Assembly: GCF_900112135.1 (NCBI RefSeq)
Contig: NZ_FOLC01000011.1
Span: 1-64,000 of the forward strand
Reading direction: 5' to 3'
Length of the DNA: 64,000 bases
DNA from: Collimonas sp. OK412
GTDB taxonomy: Bacteria > Pseudomonadota > Gammaproteobacteria > Burkholderiales > Burkholderiaceae_D
The notes under the pieces are model-generated. The model made no database searches. It saw only the letters and a list, made by a program, of their open reading frames with translations, and had not been told where the DNA came from. Every line of letters starts with the position of its first letter. The stretch's first letter is position 1. This document shows positions 61,021-64,000 of the stretch, piece by piece. A program made the position numbers and the translations under genes.

Positions 61021-62468
61021 ACCAACCGCCGCACCAGCTATACATCGCGGGCCGCTGGTGCAACGCCCGTTCCGGCCGCACGGAAACCGTGTTCAATCCG
61101 GCGACCGAAACAGCGCTGGCCGAGGTCGCCTTCGGCGCCGCGCAAGATATCGACGACGCCGTCGCGGCCGCTGCAGCCGCCCAGGCAGGATGGGGCAAAA
61201 GTCCCGGCCGCGCGCGCGGCGCCTTTTTACGTGCAATCGCCGGCGGCGTGCAACAGCAGCAGGAACAGCTGGCGCACCTGCAAACCGCCAACAACGGCAA
61301 ACCCCTGAGCGAATCGCTGATCGATGTCGGCGACGTCATCGCCACCTTCAACTATTACGCCGAACTGGCGGAACAGCTCGATGACCGCCAGGATCAGCCG
61401 GTAGCCCTGCCCGGCGCCGGCTTTACCGCAACGTTGCGGCATGAACCTTGCGGCGTCGCGGCCCTGATCGTGCCGTGGAATTTTCCCATGGTGACCACCG
61501 CATGGAAAGTGGCGCCGGCGCTGGCGGCCGGCTGCACGGTGGTGCTCAAGCCGTCGGAGATAACGCCATTGCCGGAGCTGGCGCTGGCGGCCATCATCGG
61601 CCAGGCCGGATTGCCGGCCGGAGTCTTCAACCTGGTCACCGGCGACGCTGAGGCCGGAGCGGCGCTCGCCTCCCATCCCGCGGTCCGCAAAATTTCCTTC
61701 ACCGGCAGCACTGCGGTCGGCCAGGCGGTGATGAAAACCGCCGCCGACGACCTCAAGCGGATCAGCCTGGAACTGGGCGGGAAATCGGCGGCGCTGTTGT
61801 TTGCCGACGCCGACCTGGAACTGGCGCTGGATATTGTCTGCGGCGGGATATTTTTCAACGCCGGACAGATGTGCTCGGCGACCTCGCGCCTGCTGGTCGA
61901 GCGCAGCATCGCCGAGGATTTCACGGCGCGCCTCAAGCAGCGCGTCGAATCCATCCGGGTCGGCGATCCGATGGATCCCGCAACGCAGATGGGTCCCTTG
62001 AGCAGCCGCCGGCAATATCAGAAAGTGCAGCAATACATCCAGCAAGGGCTGGCCGCGGGACTCAAGCTGATTACCGGCGGCACGCCCGCGCAAGACATGG
62101 ACAAGGGATATTTTGTAGCGCCTACGATCTTTGCCGACGTGCCCTTCGACAGCCCGCTCTGGCGCGAGGAAATCTTCGGCCCGGTGTTATGCATCCATGC
62201 CTTCGACAGCGAGCAGGAAGCGATTGCGATCGCCAATCGAAGCGAGTACGGCCTGGTGGCGACCGTCCTGACTGCGGACACCGAACGCGCCAGCCGCGTG
62301 TCGGCGGCGCTGGAAGTAGGCCTGGTCTGGGTCAACAGCCCGCAGGTGATTTTTCCGCAAGCGTCGTGGGGCGGCATGAAGAAAAGCAGCCTGGGCCGCG
62401 AACTTGGCCCCTGGGGCTTGCAAGCATTCCAGGAGATCAAGCACGTGGTCGTGGCCGCGCCCGGATAA
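61014..62468 (+). CDS. Aldehyde dehydrogenase (4-guanidinobutyraldehyde-type, by context)
   Basis: The 484-residue NAD(P)-dependent aldehyde dehydrogenase shows ALIVPWNFPMVTTAWKVAPA, FTGSTAVGQAV, the catalytic glutamate in LELGGKSAALLF and the catalytic cysteine in FNAGQMCSATSRLL. It overlaps the end of the AruI-like gene, with AGGAG before the ATG at 61014, so it is part of the same operon and probably oxidises the decarboxylation product. Betaine-aldehyde or gamma-aminobutyraldehyde dehydrogenases of the same group cannot be excluded by sequence alone. Confidence 0.9.
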   Translation: MLNQPPHQLYIAGRWCNARSGRTETVFNPATETALAEVAFGAAQDIDDAVAAAAAAQAGWGKSPGRARGAFLRAIAGGVQQQQEQLAHLQTANNGKPLSESLIDVGDVIATFNYYAELAEQLDDRQDQPVALPGAGFTATLRHEPCGVAALIVPWNFPMVTTAWKVAPALAAGCTVVLKPSEITPLPELALAAIIGQAGLPAGVFNLVTGDAEAGAALASHPAVRKISFTGSTAVGQAVMKTAADDLKRISLELGGKSAALLFADADLELALDIVCGGIFFNAGQMCSATSRLLVERSIAEDFTARLKQRVESIRVGDPMDPATQMGPLSSRRQYQKVQQYIQQGLAAGLKLITGGTPAQDMDKGYFVAPTIFADVPFDSPLWREEIFGPVLCIHAFDSEQEAIAIANRSEYGLVATVLTADTERASRVSAALEVGLVWVNSPQVIFPQASWGGMKKSSLGRELGPWGLQAFQEIKHVVVAAPG

Positions 62469-62469
62469 A

Positions 62470-63600
62470 TCAGTGCAGGAACCTGCCGCTCTTGGCCACC
62501 ATGGTCAGGTCGACGAATTCCGAGCCGTTGTGGTTGCTCGGACTGAATGTGACAAAATAACCGCCGGCGTCGTAGTGGTTGACGGTCTCCAGGGCCTTGA
62601 CCAGGCTCTCGCGCGACAGGCTGCTGCCGGCGCGCTTGAGGCCTTCCACCAAGACCTTGGCCGCAATGAACCCTTCCATGCTGACGTAATCCCACTCTCG
62701 CTTGCCGTCCTGCAGGTAGTACTTGCGGTACTCCTTGACGATGCCGTTGACTTCATCCCAAGGAGCCGGCATCACCTGTGCAATCTGCACGCCGCTGGCA
62801 TCCTTGCCCAGCGCATTGACCAGCTGCTGGCTGCCGACAAATGAAATGTTCCAGAACGACGGCGGACTGCCGGCTGCAATCATGGCCTTGATGAAGGCCG
62901 CGCTGGAGTTGTAGGCCGACACCATGATCACCGTCTGCGGCTGGCTTTGGCGGATCTTGGCGACGGCTGCGCTGACATCGACGCTGTTGCGCTCTACCGT
63001 GCCCAATCCGGCAACCTCGATGCCGCGCTTCTTCAGCGCCCGCGTCACGCCTTCCAGGCCGGCCTTGCCATAGGCGTCGTTCTGGTAAAACACCGCAATC
63101 TTCTTCAGCGACAGGGTGGTGATCTGCTGCACGATTTTTTCGGTCTCGGCAAAATAGCTGGCGCGGATATTGAAGATGTTCCGGTTGAACGGTTCGCGCA
63201 GCGACTGGGCGCCGGTAAACGGCGCGAAGAACGGCACCTTGGCCTTGGTCAAGGCCGGAATCGAGGCATTTGAAGTCGGCGTGCCGACATAACCGAACAA
63301 GGCCAGTACGTCGTCCTGCTCGATGAACTGCCGGGTATTCGCCGCCGCGCGGTCGGGTTCATAACCATCGTCCAGGGTCTTGAGGACGATTTTCCTGCCG
63401 AACACGCCGCCGCTGGCGTTGACCTGGTCGAAATACGCTTGCGCGCCGTCATGCATGCCTTTGCCCAGCTCCTTCGCCGGACCGGTGAACGCCGCCGACT
63501 GTCCGAGCGTGATGGTAGTGGCGGTGACGCCGCTCTCCGCGCGGCAGAAGGCGCTTGCCAGCAGCAAAGATGACAGGGCAAGTATTTTATGAAGTCGCAT
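62470..63600 (-). CDS. ABC transporter substrate-binding protein, branched-chain amino acid class (orphan)
   Basis: This 376-residue Leu/Ile/Val-binding-class protein (Peripla_BP_6) starts with a signal peptide (LHKILALSSLLLASAFCRAE) and continues GVTATTITLGQSAAFTGPAKE and GKGMHDGAQAYFDQVNASGG, with VFYQNDAYGKAGLEGV in the second lobe. No livHMGF-type transporter genes are present beside it. It is convergent with the aldehyde dehydrogenase gene with a one-base gap. I take the ATG at 63600, where the signal peptide begins. Confidence 0.9.
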   Translation of the reverse strand: MRLHKILALSSLLLASAFCRAESGVTATTITLGQSAAFTGPAKELGKGMHDGAQAYFDQVNASGGVFGRKIVLKTLDDGYEPDRAAANTRQFIEQDDVLALFGYVGTPTSNASIPALTKAKVPFFAPFTGAQSLREPFNRNIFNIRASYFAETEKIVQQITTLSLKKIAVFYQNDAYGKAGLEGVTRALKKRGIEVAGLGTVERNSVDVSAAVAKIRQSQPQTVIMVSAYNSSAAFIKAMIAAGSPPSFWNISFVGSQQLVNALGKDASGVQIAQVMPAPWDEVNGIVKEYRKYYLQDGKREWDYVSMEGFIAAKVLVEGLKRAGSSLSRESLVKALETVNHYDAGGYFVTFSPSNHNGSEFVDLTMVAKSGRFLH

Positions 63601-63870
63601 GCAGAATCCGATCGTTCGTTGAGACAAGTTGATAAATAGTCAAAAAAATTCCACGCAATCGATGTTAGCGCTACCGACAGCCATCGATAGAATTTGTTGC
63701 GGTGCAGAAAATTGCGCCAAGTAAAACGCAAACCGGGCAATGCTGTCAAGCAAGCCACACTATTTTTGCCAACCGGCGAGGGAATAAAGTGGCATCTGAG
63801 CAAGAATGGGGCCAGCACAGCCTCTCCACCCCTGTTTTGTTCGCCAAGCCACGGCCGTGAATGTATATAA

Positions 63871-63885
63871 TGAGAATGATTATTG
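63871..63885. promoter_or_regulatory. Predicted Fur box
   Basis: TGAGAAT-G-ATTATTG matches the 7-1-7 Fur site TGATAAT-N-ATTATCA at 11 of 14 defined positions. It lies directly before the partial gene at the right edge, whose expression should thus be repressed by iron. Confidence 0.65.
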
Positions 63886-63899
63886 ATCATGGCTTTTGT

Positions 63900-64000
63900 A
63901 TGAGACTTTGTGACTTGACGCCGTTTACCCCCGCAGTGATCGAATATGTAGAAGACGTGCTGGAGCAGGACCCGATCGCCAAGCGCCTGCGCGAGCTGGG
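63900..64000 (+). CDS. Unrecognised protein, 5' end only, probably iron-regulated
   Basis: An open frame from ATG 63900 gives MRLCDLTPFTPAVIEYVEDV and then LEQDPIAKRLRELG up to the window edge. I do not recognise the family from 33 residues. The start is uncertain: in-frame ATGs also occur at 63861, 63870 and 63876, the last two inside or beside the Fur box, and no clear ribosome site is seen before any of them. The upstream Fur box suggests a role in iron acquisition or iron-dependent metabolism. Confidence 0.5.
   Translation, partial: MRLCDLTPFTPAVIEYVEDVLEQDPIAKRLREL

Overview
The window looks like a chromosomal segment of a Betaproteobacterium, probably Burkholderiales and most likely an Oxalobacteraceae-type soil bacterium (Collimonas or Herbaspirillum-like). 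This placement is inferred from the moderately GC-rich sequence, the dense LysR-type regulators, the signal-peptide-extended ExbB and the wealth of amine and amino-acid uptake and oxidation genes; no rRNA or tRNA is present to confirm it. I see no CRISPR array, no tRNA or rRNA, no prophage and no intact insertion sequence.

Layout. 1-1.65 kb: an ExbB/TonB energy-transduction pair on the minus strand (exbB runs off the window edge). 2.0-10.3 kb, minus: an import-and-oxidise operon in which a dipeptide-type ABC importer (Tat-exported binding protein, two permeases, a double ATPase) is followed by a three-subunit dehydrogenase of the HcnABC / opine-oxidase type. 10.5-18.7 kb: amine oxidase, HAD phosphatase and aldehyde dehydrogenase (minus), then a double GNAT, a GhrA-type reductase, a class III aminotransferase and an Lrp regulator (plus). 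18.7-23.8 kb: a divergent LysR gene and a D-malate/tartrate dehydrogenase, succinate-semialdehyde dehydrogenase, metallo-deacylase, cupin operon. Together these read as a nitrogen-compound scavenging island feeding GABA, succinate and 2-hydroxy-acid metabolism.

24-36.4 kb: a sulfide-detoxification module (persulfide dioxygenase-like MBL hydrolase divergent from a DUF442-SQR fusion), a cadmium/lead/zinc efflux ATPase with its MerR regulator CadR, two LysR genes, an aldo/keto reductase, a DUF885 peptidase-like exported protein and a membrane diguanylate cyclase.

36.5-51.7 kb, all minus: a 13-gene ABC-transporter-dependent polysaccharide cluster with gene content and order (rmd-gmd-manC-wzm-wzt-wbpX-wbpY-wbpZ) like the Pseudomonas aeruginosa A-band / common polysaccharide antigen locus. 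It makes GDP-D-rhamnose, polymerises it and exports it. Its promoter-proximal part carries two paralogous glycosyltransferases and two paralogous methyltransferases around an acyltransferase, probably for terminal modification. A lone DUF4096 transposase-like ORF lies upstream.

53.2-62.5 kb: a LysR regulator divergent from a polyamine-type ABC importer operon that ends in a thiamine-diphosphate 2-ketoarginine decarboxylase (AruI-like) and an aldehyde dehydrogenase. A near-perfect sigma-54 promoter sits in front of it, which fits nitrogen-controlled use of arginine or guanidino compounds. 62.5-63.6 kb: an orphan branched-chain-amino-acid-type binding protein. The window ends in an unrecognised gene under a good Fur box.
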